Shown one piece after another: positions 27,005 to 36,155 of a stretch of DNA of 64,000 nucleotides (positions within the stretch are counted from its first letter, which is position 1; the number at the start of each line of letters is the position of its first letter). Both the position numbers and the translations under genes were made by a program. The DNA lies in the NCBI RefSeq assembly GCF_009258225.1, contig NZ_CP043617.1, positions 558,001 through 622,000 on the forward strand. The letters are read 5' to 3'. Source of the DNA: Sulfurimonas lithotrophica (lineage in GTDB: Bacteria; Campylobacterota; Campylobacteria; Campylobacterales; Sulfurimonadaceae). The notes below the pieces were generated by a model. The model was not told where the DNA came from and did no database searches. It worked only from the letters and a program-made list of their open reading frames with translations.

Positions 27005-28627
27005 GTGAGAGCTGAACTTAGTATCTTGATTGTAGATGACTTATTAGATAATCGACTTGCAATAAAAATTGCATTAAAAAAAGAGGGATATAAACTTTAT
27101 GAAGCGGCCAACGGTGAAGAGGCTTTACAAAAGTGTATAGAGTTAACGCCTGATGTAATCTTAATGGATGGTATGATGCCTGTTATGGACGGGTATGAAG
27201 CTACAAAAGCAATTAGAAATTTAGAAGAATTTAAAAGAACACCGATTCTCATGATTACGGCATTAAGTGAGAAAGACGATAAAATAAAAGCTCTTAATTT
27301 TGGAGTTAACGATTTTATCTCCAAACCTTTTGATAAACATGAACTAATAGCCAGATGCAAATCTTATGCAAATCTCTCAAAAATAAATAAACAATATATA
27401 CTTGCTTCTAAAAACCGCTTTACAAATCTTCCTAACAAATCTGCTTTGATGGATGATATTAATTTATGTCAAAATCCTGTGTTGGTATTATTTAAAATAA
27501 AAGACTATGAGCTTCTTGAAGAGTTTTATTCAGAAGAAGTCGTAAACAGAATCGAGTCAAAATTTGCCAAAATAATTCCGGATATCATACCTGCAAAATG
27601 TAAAAACTCAACTTTATATCATACCTCAGACGGCGAGTTTGCACTTCTAAACGATAAAAAAGATGAAGTAATCGTAGTGGATGATATGTATGAAACATGT
27701 ACAGAATTTCAAAGTAATATCAGAGACGTCAAAATCCTTTTAGATAACTATGAGTATGAAGTAGCTGTTGACATAAGTTTTTCATATAATACAAAACAAT
27801 TGTTTGAATATTCAAGAATAGGTTTAAGTCATGTAATGAAGGGAAAAAGAAATATTATTTTTTCCAATGAGATAGTAGAACATGTTCATAAAGAAGCGGA
27901 AAAAAATATAAAAATGATTAAAACGATTAAAAATGCATTGGATAATAAAAAAATCGTATCTTATTATCAGCCGCTTTTTAACAATAAAACAAAACAGATA
28001 GAAAAGTATGAGTCTCTTGTTCGAATTATTGACGAAGACTATAAAGTAGTATCTCCGTTTTTTTTCCTCGATATTGCAAAAAAAGGTAGATATTATACAA
28101 GTATCACGAAGTGTGTCTTAGATAATAGCTTTAAAGCATTAAAAATGACGCAAAACGAAATCTCTATAAATTTATCTGCTTTAGATATTGAAGACAGAGC
28201 TTTATCTTCAAGAATATTAGAGTTTTTAAAAAATAATAAAGATTGTGCAAAAAGGGTTATTTTTGAGCTTTTGGAAGATGAATTGTTTTATGATTTTGAG
28301 AGAGTTAAAAATTTTATTACAGAAGTTAAAAAATACGGTGTGAAAATCGCTATAGACGACTTTGGAGCAGGTTATTCAAACTTTGAAAGATTAATTGATT
28401 TTCAACCGGATATAATTAAAATAGACGGTAGCTTGATTAAAAATATACATGAAAATACTTTTAACAGAAACGTAGTGGAAACAATACAAAGTTTTGCTAC
28501 CAAAATTAATGTTAAAACAGTTGCGGAGTTTGTATCAAACGAAGAGATATTTAATATAATAAACGAGATTGGAATCGACTTTTCCCAAGGTTATTATATA
28601 GATGAACCAAAAGAACTTTTTAGTTAA
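27005..28627 (+). CDS. Response regulator with EAL c-di-GMP phosphodiesterase domain
   Basis: The 540-residue protein has a receiver (D55 in LMDGMMP, K107 in SKPFD), a degenerate GGDEF-like middle (NRFTNLPNKSALM and SDGEFALL, with no GGDEF motif), and a C-terminal EAL domain (about 305-535). The EAL active-site segments are mostly kept: ESLVR for EAL, INLSALD, FELLEDE, IDDFGAGYS, DIIKIDGSLIKN and FSQGYYI. An active c-di-GMP phosphodiesterase is therefore likely. The GTG start has AGGAGG 10 bases upstream. It is paired with the HPt gene in one operon. Confidence 0.85.
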   Translation: MRAELSILIVDDLLDNRLAIKIALKKEGYKLYEAANGEEALQKCIELTPDVILMDGMMPVMDGYEATKAIRNLEEFKRTPILMITALSEKDDKIKALNFGVNDFISKPFDKHELIARCKSYANLSKINKQYILASKNRFTNLPNKSALMDDINLCQNPVLVLFKIKDYELLEEFYSEEVVNRIESKFAKIIPDIIPAKCKNSTLYHTSDGEFALLNDKKDEVIVVDDMYETCTEFQSNIRDVKILLDNYEYEVAVDISFSYNTKQLFEYSRIGLSHVMKGKRNIIFSNEIVEHVHKEAEKNIKMIKTIKNALDNKKIVSYYQPLFNNKTKQIEKYESLVRIIDEDYKVVSPFFFLDIAKKGRYYTSITKCVLDNSFKALKMTQNEISINLSALDIEDRALSSRILEFLKNNKDCAKRVIFELLEDELFYDFERVKNFITEVKKYGVKIAIDDFGAGYSNFERLIDFQPDIIKIDGSLIKNIHENTFNRNVVETIQSFATKINVKTVAEFVSNEEIFNIINEIGIDFSQGYYIDEPKELFS

Positions 28628-29396
28628 AACATGCGCTTAGATATCCTACTACGTTAGAGTTGTCACCGCTTGCATCTGCACTCGTTCTATAATCGAGTAT
28701 TTTTGATTTTAAGTTTAACTCATTGGCACTTAAGAGCATCGCTTCTATACCTATAATACCGCAAGCCTCGCAACCTTTATGAAGAGAGTTTACATCCATA
28801 TTTTTTACGGCATCTATACATATTGCATCTAGAGAATTTGCATCTTCTAAATTATAAAAGTGGCTTAAATCAGTCGATATAACTACGCCCCAGTCTTTTT
28901 TTTCATATATATATTTTATTAATTTTGAGAGTTCTTTTGGATCTTCTTTAGAATAGACTAATTCTATAATACTTGCGTCTTGTATATAGTGCTTTATAAA
29001 TGGAAACTGTACCTCGGTAGAGTGCTCACGATGCGCTTCATAATATGAAGATATATTAAACTTTGATTTTAGTTCGTCAAATATATCGTTATCCCCTTTT
29101 ATCTCTCCAAAAGGTGTATCATAAGCCTCAAAATTACATATACTGCTTCTTTGAAATCCAATCCTGTGAGAAGGACCTATGATTAAAAAGTTTTTAACCG
29201 AGCTGTTTTTTAAAACTTTATATGCAATGTTTGCCGTAAAGCCTGAATAGATATAACCTGCGTGTGGTACTATTATAGCTTTTGAAGACGGTAAGGAAAT
29301 CTCTTCTATTAAGGAAGAAAAATGCTCAAAATATTTTAAAATCTCTTTTTCCTGACTCGGGTAAAAAGTTCCGGATACGCTCATATTTCTAGTCAT
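28620..29396 (-). CDS. Memo-like protein (AmmeMemoRadiSam system protein B)
   Basis: The 258-residue protein matches the Memo/UPF0103 family: SGTFYPSQ at the start, IVPHAGYIYSGFTA, IIGPSHR, HREHSTEVQFPFI, STDLSHF and a C-terminal DYRTSADASGDNSNVVGYLS. Related to non-heme iron dioxygenases, it keeps the H, H and C-type ligands (HAGY, HSTEVQ, CGI). In many bacteria it sits with an AMMECR1 protein and a radical SAM protein; neither is here. Function in bacteria is unknown. It overlaps the REC-EAL gene by 8 bases, convergently. Confidence 0.85.
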   Translation of the reverse strand: MTRNMSVSGTFYPSQEKEILKYFEHFSSLIEEISLPSSKAIIVPHAGYIYSGFTANIAYKVLKNSSVKNFLIIGPSHRIGFQRSSICNFEAYDTPFGEIKGDNDIFDELKSKFNISSYYEAHREHSTEVQFPFIKHYIQDASIIELVYSKEDPKELSKLIKYIYEKKDWGVVISTDLSHFYNLEDANSLDAICIDAVKNMDVNSLHKGCEACGIIGIEAMLLSANELNLKSKILDYRTSADASGDNSNVVGYLSACFN

Positions 29397-29413
29397 ATAA
29401 TATCTCCTTTTGT

Positions 29414-32032
29414 TTAGTTAAGATATTCGCTTAAAACTTGTCGTAACATATTTTTATCTACCGGTTTTGTTAAATAATAATCCATCCCTGCAGATAAGAA
29501 TTTTTTCTTATCGCCTTTTAAAGCATTTGCCGTTAGAGCTATAATAGGGGTATGTTTTAGTTTATTTTTCTTTTCTATCTCTATAATTTTAGAAGTTGTT
29601 TCAATCCCGCTCATATTAGGCATATTTTCATCCATAAGTATTACATCGTATTTATTGTTTTTAAAATATTCTATTGCTTCAAAACCGTCGTTTGCTATAT
29701 CGTAAGTTACTTTTTCTTTTTTGAAGATGACTTTTATAAACATTTGATTTGCTTTATTGTCTTCTACCAACAAAATATTTCCTTCTAACTCTTTTTTTAT
29801 GTCACTAAGTTTTGGTTTTTCATCCTCTTGCTCATCACTGGTTTCAAGAGGGATAGAAAAGTAAAATTCACTACCTTTGTTCAGTTCACTTTTTACATCA
29901 AGTTTACCTCCCATCATCTTAATAAGGTTATAAGAAATAGATAAACCTAAGCCTGTACCTCCATACTTTCTGGTGGTTGAATTGTCCTCTTGCGAAAATG
30001 GCTCAAAAATCCTTTTTTGATATTCTTTTGAAATACCGATACCCTCATCCTTTACTCTTACTCGCAGTTGAGATTTGTAGTACATGATATCTACAAAAAT
30101 ATTTTTACCTTCCGCCGTAAACTTAATGGCGTTTCCTATAAGGTTATTTAATACTTGCTTGATTCTTAATACATCTCCTTTTAAGATTTTCGGGAGTTCA
30201 TTTATGGTCAAATACAGTATTATGTTTTTTTCGTTTGCTCTAGCTTCAAAAAGTTTTTTTGTTGTTAAAAACTCATTTTTTGGATTAAAATTTATCGAGT
30301 CTATAGTTATATTTCCACTCTCAATTTTGCTAAAATCAAGTATATCGTTGATTATATTCAACAAATCATTACTTGCACTATTTATTACGCCTAAATACTT
30401 TAAGCTTTCACTATCTCGTTCTTTTTCTTTTAAAAGGTCTATAAAACCCATTATGGCGTTTAGCGGCGTCCTTATTTCATGACTCATATTAGCTAAAAAT
30501 TCCGATTTGGCTATGTTTGATTCCATAGCTTTTTTTGTTTGTTCTTTTAGCTCTTTTTCGTGAAGGATAGTTTTTGTTATATCATATATAGTACCTATAC
30601 TTTTTACTAGATTGCCTTTAGCATTAAAACTGTGGATGATGTTTTCTTGTACATATCGTATATCGCCGTCGTCTCTTAGTATTTTGTACTCGATATTGCA
30701 TTGCTGTTTGTCCGTCATACTTTTTTTACGGGCTTTTTGTACATGCTTAAAATCATCAGGGTGTACATAAGAAAGAAGAGTATTTTCATTTGGTTTAAAT
30801 GATTGTGGTTGAAAGCCTATTATTCTAAAAATTTCATCGCTCCAATCCAGCTTTTTTTGTTTTACGTCATAGTTCCATGAACCTAGATGGGCAATACTTT
30901 GTACCTCTTTTAAAATATTGTTCTTTTCGTTAATCTCTTTTGTTCTTAAATCCACGGTATCTTTTAGTTTTTTACTAAATAATAAAAGTGAAAAAATTAT
31001 AATTATGACTACTATTACAAAAATCAAAAGTATGTTTAAATATTTTTCATAATTCGGTTTATCCGTATTTGGATTCCAAACTAACTCTTTTAGAGCTTGT
31101 TTTAATGAATCTTTATCGGATTTGTCCATCTTTTCAAATGCTTGGGCGGCTTTATAAAATCTGTCTGAATTTGTATAACCTATATCTACCAACTTTCTAA
31201 CCATAAGTTTTTCATACAGATTTGCTTCATATAAAAGGGCATCAAGAGTTGATTTGCTTCCGTATTCATCAATGAGGGTTTTTGCACTTAACTCTTTATT
31301 GTCCATAGCATAGTTCCATCCTTTTATAGATGCCGCAAGAAATTTTTTTGAACGTTCTGGATTGTTTTTCAGTTCTTTTTCTCTACTAAAGAGTATGCCG
31401 TCATATAAATCAACACCGTAGTTTACGGGATTAATTATATTAAAATCGACATCTTCATCCAGTAAGTCAAATATAATACGACCGGAATGTCCGGATATTA
31501 CATCTATCTTTCCTTCTAAAAAATCTTTATAATCATTTTTAAAAGGTATGTATGTATAGTCTGATTTTTTAAGACCAGAAGAACTTAGCAATACACTTAC
31601 TGCAGCATTATCCGTAGCTTCAGGGTAAGAAATGATTTTATTATTCATTTCCAAAGGACTGAAAATCATAGTATTTTCAGCTGATATGAGTACAAGTGGA
31701 GAGTGTTGAAATATAGATGCCATAACTTGTACGGGATGACCGTATGAGCGGTAAAGTAAAATGTTTGAATCCGAGATGCTATATGTAGCTTCGCCGTTTA
31801 TAACTTGGTCTATATTATTTTTGTTAAAATTTCTCTCTAATATTTTTACATCAAGCCCCGCTTCTTTATAGTAGCCGTTCTTTAAAGCCATATAGTAACC
31901 TGCAAATTCAAATGTACTTAGACCGTTAAGTTGAAGAGATACTTTTTCTAAGTTATTATTGTTTGCATTTAAACAAGATACGTAAAATAGTAAAAATAAT
32001 ATGGTTTGAAGGAAATTTATTTTTAAAAACAT
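29414..32032 (-). CDS. Hybrid sensor kinase with NMT1/THI5-like periplasmic domain
   Basis: The 872-residue protein has a signal peptide (1-23), an NMT1/SsuA-type periplasmic substrate-binding domain (about 30-300, with ELAGYYMALKNGYY-like sequence LSTFEFAGYYMALKNGYYKE), a membrane helix (about 332-355), a PAS domain (about 385-490), HisKA with NMSHEIRTPLNAIMGF, HATPase with N-box IGNAIKFT and GTGLGLSI, and a receiver with D in ILMDENMP. The binding domain probably senses a small pyrimidine- or sulfonate-like ligand directly. It has no HPt domain. The Memo-like gene lies 17 bases downstream. Confidence 0.88.
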   Translation of the reverse strand: MFLKINFLQTILFLLFYVSCLNANNNNLEKVSLQLNGLSTFEFAGYYMALKNGYYKEAGLDVKILERNFNKNNIDQVINGEATYSISDSNILLYRSYGHPVQVMASIFQHSPLVLISAENTMIFSPLEMNNKIISYPEATDNAAVSVLLSSSGLKKSDYTYIPFKNDYKDFLEGKIDVISGHSGRIIFDLLDEDVDFNIINPVNYGVDLYDGILFSREKELKNNPERSKKFLAASIKGWNYAMDNKELSAKTLIDEYGSKSTLDALLYEANLYEKLMVRKLVDIGYTNSDRFYKAAQAFEKMDKSDKDSLKQALKELVWNPNTDKPNYEKYLNILLIFVIVVIIIIFSLLLFSKKLKDTVDLRTKEINEKNNILKEVQSIAHLGSWNYDVKQKKLDWSDEIFRIIGFQPQSFKPNENTLLSYVHPDDFKHVQKARKKSMTDKQQCNIEYKILRDDGDIRYVQENIIHSFNAKGNLVKSIGTIYDITKTILHEKELKEQTKKAMESNIAKSEFLANMSHEIRTPLNAIMGFIDLLKEKERDSESLKYLGVINSASNDLLNIINDILDFSKIESGNITIDSINFNPKNEFLTTKKLFEARANEKNIILYLTINELPKILKGDVLRIKQVLNNLIGNAIKFTAEGKNIFVDIMYYKSQLRVRVKDEGIGISKEYQKRIFEPFSQEDNSTTRKYGGTGLGLSISYNLIKMMGGKLDVKSELNKGSEFYFSIPLETSDEQEDEKPKLSDIKKELEGNILLVEDNKANQMFIKVIFKKEKVTYDIANDGFEAIEYFKNNKYDVILMDENMPNMSGIETTSKIIEIEKKNKLKHTPIIALTANALKGDKKKFLSAGMDYYLTKPVDKNMLRQVLSEYLN

Positions 32033-32087
32033 AAGATGATTTTAGCATAAATATACTCTAGAAAGAAAAAAATTATAAATAGTTTTT

Positions 32088-32111
32088 TTGAAGATGGTGT
32101 CAAGAGAGAGA
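32088..32111. repeat. attR-like distal copy of the 24-bp direct repeat
   Basis: This copy matches positions 35922-35945 exactly over 24 bases and diverges on both sides. It lies 56 bases upstream of the hybrid kinase start and holds 17 bases of tRNA 3' sequence with no tRNA around it, as expected for the far attachment site. Confidence 0.82.
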
Positions 32112-32142
32112 TAGCCAAAATAGAAATATAAAAAGCTATAAA

Positions 32143-32158
32143 TGCCTATGAATAGGCA
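32143..32158. terminator. Hairpin downstream of the AAA/TOPRIM gene
   Basis: TGCCTAT-GA-ATAGGCA forms a 6-7 bp stem. It lies 114 bases after the stop of the minus-strand ATPase gene, and the minus strand continues into a T-rich run, so it may be that gene's terminator. Confidence 0.4.
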
Positions 32159-32271
32159 CTTTCTAATTTCATAAAACTTTAAAAATGGAACAATTGGAGT
32201 CATTTATGGAACAGTAATTTATGATTCAACAGTTCAAAAAATACTTTTTAATTATTAACAAATATTGTTTT

Positions 32272-35200
32272 TTAGTTTTCTTTTAAACTAAACTTACTAA
32301 AAATTTTATTAAATAGTTTGTTGTATTTTGTATTCTGCTTAGGCTTATTTTTATAGTAGTTATCAAGTTTTTTTCTAAAAGTTCCTTTTTTATCTTCATC
32401 TAATAATAACTCAAATGCTTCATATTGTTTTAATGCATGAATATATATATCAAGATAAGGAGCGTAACTAGAGCCATTAAATAAATTATTACTTAGACCT
32501 ATGATATTTTTAAACTCATAACCTATTTGAATATATTTCCCAAAATGTTGATAGTAAATAATAGTTTCTACAGAATTAATTATATTAATCAATGCACTTT
32601 CTGAAAATAATAACCTTAATTCATCTAAATTATTCAATTTTAATGCAACATATATAGTAAAATAAAATTCATTAATATCTGCAGTATTATTAACTACGTT
32701 TCTAGAATTAATAATATTAGTAACTTTTTCTAAATCATCTTGTTTAAAAGTCTTCATAGAAATAAACATTATTTCTAAAATTAGATGTAATTTATATTGT
32801 GATCCAGAGGTAAGCGTCTGTATATTATTTAAAAGGTCATCAATTGAAAATTTTATTGGTATTTCGTGATTGATAATATTGTGTAATATATTTAAATTAT
32901 TTGAAAGCTTTATAAAATACTTATTTAATAAATAAATAAAACTTTCATTATTAAAGTTCTTTGACATATAATCATTTATAATGTGAGAATCATTATTAGA
33001 AAACTTTTCTTGTTCAAATAATTTAAGGAGTTCAGCATCTAACTCTGAAAAATCAATTGACTTTTCCTTATCTATAAGTTTTGTTCTTCCTTTTTCAATG
33101 TCCAATGTTTCTTTTAAATCTTCTTTATTATTTGAGGACAACTTTATTTTCTCTTGATTACTTATATCTTCTTTTGCTTCTTTATTATCTTTGGATAACT
33201 TTATTTCATTTTTATTACTTATAGTTTTTTCTACTTTTTCTTTAGTCTCAATAGGTTCTTCTATAGTTTTTTTAGTATCTATGACTTGCTTCCTGCCTAA
33301 AGCTTTTGTACCTTCTTGTTTAACATCTATAGATGGTATATCACAACTGTCTAGTTCTAGTAATTCAACAATATCTAAAATCCATGATGGAATAAACTCT
33401 GAATTGTATTTAGAAACATAATAATTACAAATTTGTTGTTTTGTACTTGTTTTCTCTAAAAAGCTAATAACTTCTGAAAATTGATTAACATGTTCTATTA
33501 AACCATTAGCTTCATCAAATTTTAATAAAACAGCTTCTCCATTATTTGATGGTATTCTAGATATCTTACAATTATTATTTTGTTTATATGAGTTTAAAAT
33601 TTGCTCAATATCAGTGCCAATAGCAATATGTTTTATTGTATCAAAATATTTTTTAGGTTCTAAACAATCTTCGACTTCAGTTTGGGAATATCTTTGTGTA
33701 TTTTGAGCAATTTTATCTAATTTTATTATGTCTTTATGAATTTGAATTCTTCTAATGTAAATCGTATTATCTTTGTCAGATAGAATATTGTTATCCAAAC
33801 CAAATTGTCTTAAATCAGTATCTACAAGACAAAGTATTTTTCCATGTATTTTAACTCTATCTTTCTGACTTAATGAAGCATAGAGTAAATGGTATAGCTT
33901 TTTTACATTACCACATCCACTTACTGGTATGATTCTAAGATTAGAATTTTTTTGATTAAATTTTAAATAATATTCTAAGTATTTTTTATCATCACTTCCT
34001 TCACATATTATCCATTTATTAAATCTTGTTGTTGATTTAATTGAAGTTATGATTGATGTAACTAATTCAAAAAAACTTTTCATTTCAATATCATCTGGAA
34101 ATAAATCTTGTTGTTCAAAAAGATTATAAAAATCTAAGTTTTTAATTTTTATATCATTGTCTTCTAGTGCAATATGATTTAAGTTGCCATAATCACTAAT
34201 AGGTAAAAAGCCATACCAATGTGTTGTACCTATAAATTGTACATTATGTTCTAAAACTAAACTTTCTAGTTGTTTAAACTGATCGAAAACATTTTTCATA
34301 TGCATGGATGTTTCAGGTTCATCTACCGCTAATATAACTTCTTTTGCTCTTTTTGAACTTTGTTTTAAAAATGCTGTTGCTATATCAATAAGAGCTTTTC
34401 TTTTTTCACCAGAACTTAATTGAACAATATCTTTTCCATTTTTACTTAAACTTCTAATTGAAAAATATGCTTTAAAAATTTGTTCTCTAATATCTTTTGG
34501 AGTTAAATATTTTTTAAATTGTCTATCTGCTGTATAAGCGTAACTGTTATCTATATTAGAAATAATATCATTAACTTCATACATAAATATATCAAGCTTA
34601 TTATTAATTGAATCTACAATTGATATTTTTTTACCATCTATTGAAGCTTTTGATGATAACATCTTTTCAGTATATTCTAAAATGTCCTCACTTAATAACA
34701 TTTGCATTTCTGTTGTTTCCATTTTTAATATTTCGTCCACAGGTGTTTCAACAGGTACATATATGTATGAATATATATTTTTTATTTTTTCTATTAAGTT
34801 TTTAACATCTCCTATGTCAAATTCCATTTGATTAGTAATGAATTTTTCAAAAGAGAAAAAATAATCATTAACTTGCTTACTTACATGAAGAGGTGTTAAT
34901 AAAAGATAATAGTCATTTAAATTATTCATTTCTTTTACTTCTTGTAAAAAGTAAAAAAAGTTTAGAACATGTTGATTTGATTTTAAATAGTTAGTATCAT
35001 TGATATCCCAACTTAAAAATAAATCATTAATAGTGGAAATTATCTTTAATTCATTATTCGTTAAATTTAAAGATTCTTTTTTTATAAGGAAAACTGGACA
35101 TATAAATGCGTCATGTTTTTTGGAATTTCTATTTATATTCCATTCTCTATTATTAAAAAAAATATCAAGTGCTTCTAAAATAGAACTTTTACCTACTCCA

Positions 35201-35304
35201 TTTTCACCAATATAAAAAGTGAATGGCTTGTTATTTTTAACAGTAGGGATATAAAAAGTTTTTTCATAGCTTTTTATATTCCTTACAAATAGACCAATTA
35301 GCAT
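32272..35304 (-). CDS. OLD-like AAA ATPase with TOPRIM domain and long C-terminal extension
   Basis: The 1010-residue protein has an ABC/SMC-type ATPase: Walker A GENGVGKSS (33-41), signature LSSGEKRK (296-303), Walker B VILAVDEPE (323-331) and TTHW at 360-363. A TOPRIM nuclease-type domain follows, with E435 in ICEGSDD and D495/D497 in LVDTD. This order is that of single-gene (class 1) OLD-family endonucleases, many of which are phage defence genes. After it come about 500 residues, including a charged low-complexity linker (about 685-760, with a 19-residue duplicated unit) and a helical C-terminal domain I do not recognise. No helicase partner is adjacent, so it is not a Gabija pair. The defence role is inferred. 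Confidence 0.78.
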   Translation of the reverse strand: MLIGLFVRNIKSYEKTFYIPTVKNNKPFTFYIGENGVGKSSILEALDIFFNNREWNINRNSKKHDAFICPVFLIKKESLNLTNNELKIISTINDLFLSWDINDTNYLKSNQHVLNFFYFLQEVKEMNNLNDYYLLLTPLHVSKQVNDYFFSFEKFITNQMEFDIGDVKNLIEKIKNIYSYIYVPVETPVDEILKMETTEMQMLLSEDILEYTEKMLSSKASIDGKKISIVDSINNKLDIFMYEVNDIISNIDNSYAYTADRQFKKYLTPKDIREQIFKAYFSIRSLSKNGKDIVQLSSGEKRKALIDIATAFLKQSSKRAKEVILAVDEPETSMHMKNVFDQFKQLESLVLEHNVQFIGTTHWYGFLPISDYGNLNHIALEDNDIKIKNLDFYNLFEQQDLFPDDIEMKSFFELVTSIITSIKSTTRFNKWIICEGSDDKKYLEYYLKFNQKNSNLRIIPVSGCGNVKKLYHLLYASLSQKDRVKIHGKILCLVDTDLRQFGLDNNILSDKDNTIYIRRIQIHKDIIKLDKIAQNTQRYSQTEVEDCLEPKKYFDTIKHIAIGTDIEQILNSYKQNNNCKISRIPSNNGEAVLLKFDEANGLIEHVNQFSEVISFLEKTSTKQQICNYYVSKYNSEFIPSWILDIVELLELDSCDIPSIDVKQEGTKALGRKQVIDTKKTIEEPIETKEKVEKTISNKNEIKLSKDNKEAKEDISNQEKIKLSSNNKEDLKETLDIEKGRTKLIDKEKSIDFSELDAELLKLFEQEKFSNNDSHIINDYMSKNFNNESFIYLLNKYFIKLSNNLNILHNIINHEIPIKFSIDDLLNNIQTLTSGSQYKLHLILEIMFISMKTFKQDDLEKVTNIINSRNVVNNTADINEFYFTIYVALKLNNLDELRLLFSESALINIINSVETIIYYQHFGKYIQIGYEFKNIIGLSNNLFNGSSYAPYLDIYIHALKQYEAFELLLDEDKKGTFRKKLDNYYKNKPKQNTKYNKLFNKIFSKFSLKEN

Positions 35305-35581
35305 ATGTTATAACCCTTTTTTTTTAAAACTTTGTCAAAAAATCTGTATTACACATATTTATAAAATACATATTGATATTATTAGAAACAACTAAACAAT
35401 TACAGATTAAAACTATATTAATAACCTATGTTTATAATTATTAATAAAGATTTTAGAAAATTGTATAGAGTTTATTATTTGTCTAAACTTAATGCAAATT
35501 AATTTATATAAATTTTTTAAATGATTTTTGTTAAAATCTAAATAGACCAATAATATAAATTAACTGGAACTAAAAACTCTT

Positions 35582-35836
35582 TTGTGTTTCTTATATAGTA
35601 ATAAGGTAAGAGATTACTCTTGGAAAGACAGATTAAAAAGAGCAAATTTAGAATATAGAACAATCTACAACATTAGACACTCGTTTGCAAGTTTAATGAT
35701 AAGTAAGGGTGAAGATATACTTTGGGTCTCTCATATGTTAGGTCACAGTTCAACTGAAATGACTTTACGAAAATATGTTAAATACATTAAAAATGAGAGA
35801 AAACAAAGAGCAGTTTTTTTACATAATGAAATCTAG
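35582..35836 (+). pseudogene. Tyrosine recombinase (phage integrase) remnant, C-terminal fragment
   Basis: About 84 residues match the end of a tyrosine integrase: YNIRHSFASLMI (the second catalytic arginine), VSHMLGHSS (H and LGH block) and TLRKYVKYI (nucleophile tyrosine). The N-terminal arm-binding and core domains and the first catalytic arginine are missing. A NSFVFLI-like stretch just upstream in another frame (about 35576-35596) suggests a frameshift, and stops precede it. The position next to the tRNA end is where an active integrase gene would lie. The fragment is not likely to be functional. Confidence 0.8.
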
Positions 35837-35837
35837 T

Positions 35838-35880
35838 TTTGGCACACTAGAACAGAATTGGCACAATTTTGGCATAATTT
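35838..35880 (+). repeat. Three short TTGGCA repeats next to the attachment site
   Basis: TTTGGCACA, ATTGGCACA and TTTGGCATA occur within about 35 bases between the integrase remnant and the tRNA. They may be remnants of integrase arm-binding sites or the decayed end of the integrase reading frame. No other role is visible. Confidence 0.35.
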
Positions 35881-35921
35881 AAAAATTTGATTCTCTGAAA
35901 GTTCGTATTTTAGGAGTTTAA

Positions 35922-35945
35922 TTGAAGATGGTGTCAAGAGAGAGA
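35922..35945. repeat. attL-like copy of the 24-bp direct repeat within the tRNA 3' end
   Basis: This copy covers the CCA, acceptor stem and part of the T-arm of the tRNA (35929-35945) plus 7 bases beyond. It is identical to 32088-32111, so the element restored an intact tRNA end on insertion. Confidence 0.82.
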
Positions 35946-36005
35946 CTTGAACTCTCGACCTCCGGCTTATGAGACCAGCGCTCTAACCAGCTGAGCTACC
36001 TTGAC
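35929..36005 (-). tRNA. tRNA with CAT anticodon (probably elongator tRNA-Met)
   Basis: The minus strand folds into a full 77-nt cloverleaf: acceptor GTCAAGG/TCTTGAC with discriminator A and encoded CCA, D-stem GCTC/GAGC, anticodon stem CTGGT/GCCGG with loop CTCATAA, and T-stem GAGAG/CTCTC with TTCAAGT. The G1-C72 pair and the lack of three G-C pairs at the anticodon stem end argue against the initiator. A CAT tRNA read as isoleucine after lysidine modification cannot be excluded. It is the integration site of the element on its 3' side. Confidence 0.9.
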
Positions 36006-36155
36006 ATCCGTTTAAGAGGGTGGAATTATACTACCTAAAAACTTTAAAAAACCTTTTATTTATAGAAAAATAAATTATAATATAATAAACTCAATATACT
36101 TTAGCTTTAACTATATATAAATATTGAGTCTTATAGACTAAGAGTGTTGACTTTG

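Larger units (their letters stand above)
32088..35945. mobile_element. tRNA-integrated mini-element with AAA/TOPRIM gene and integrase remnant
   Basis: The region is bounded by a perfect 24-bp direct repeat (32088-32111 and 35922-35945). The right copy is the 3' end of a tRNA(CAT) gene plus 7 flanking bases, the classical site used by tyrosine recombinases. Inside are one 1010-codon gene on the minus strand and a truncated integrase next to the tRNA. Both are more AT-rich than the flanks by eye. The integrase lacks its N-terminal and first catalytic arginine region, so the element is probably fixed in place. Confidence 0.8.

Noticed and set aside
30084-30482. 132-residue open frame antisense to the hybrid kinase
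   Set aside because: It lies wholly inside a well-supported kinase gene and its composition is that of the reverse frame (many I, F, S, L). There is no ribosome binding site or family match.
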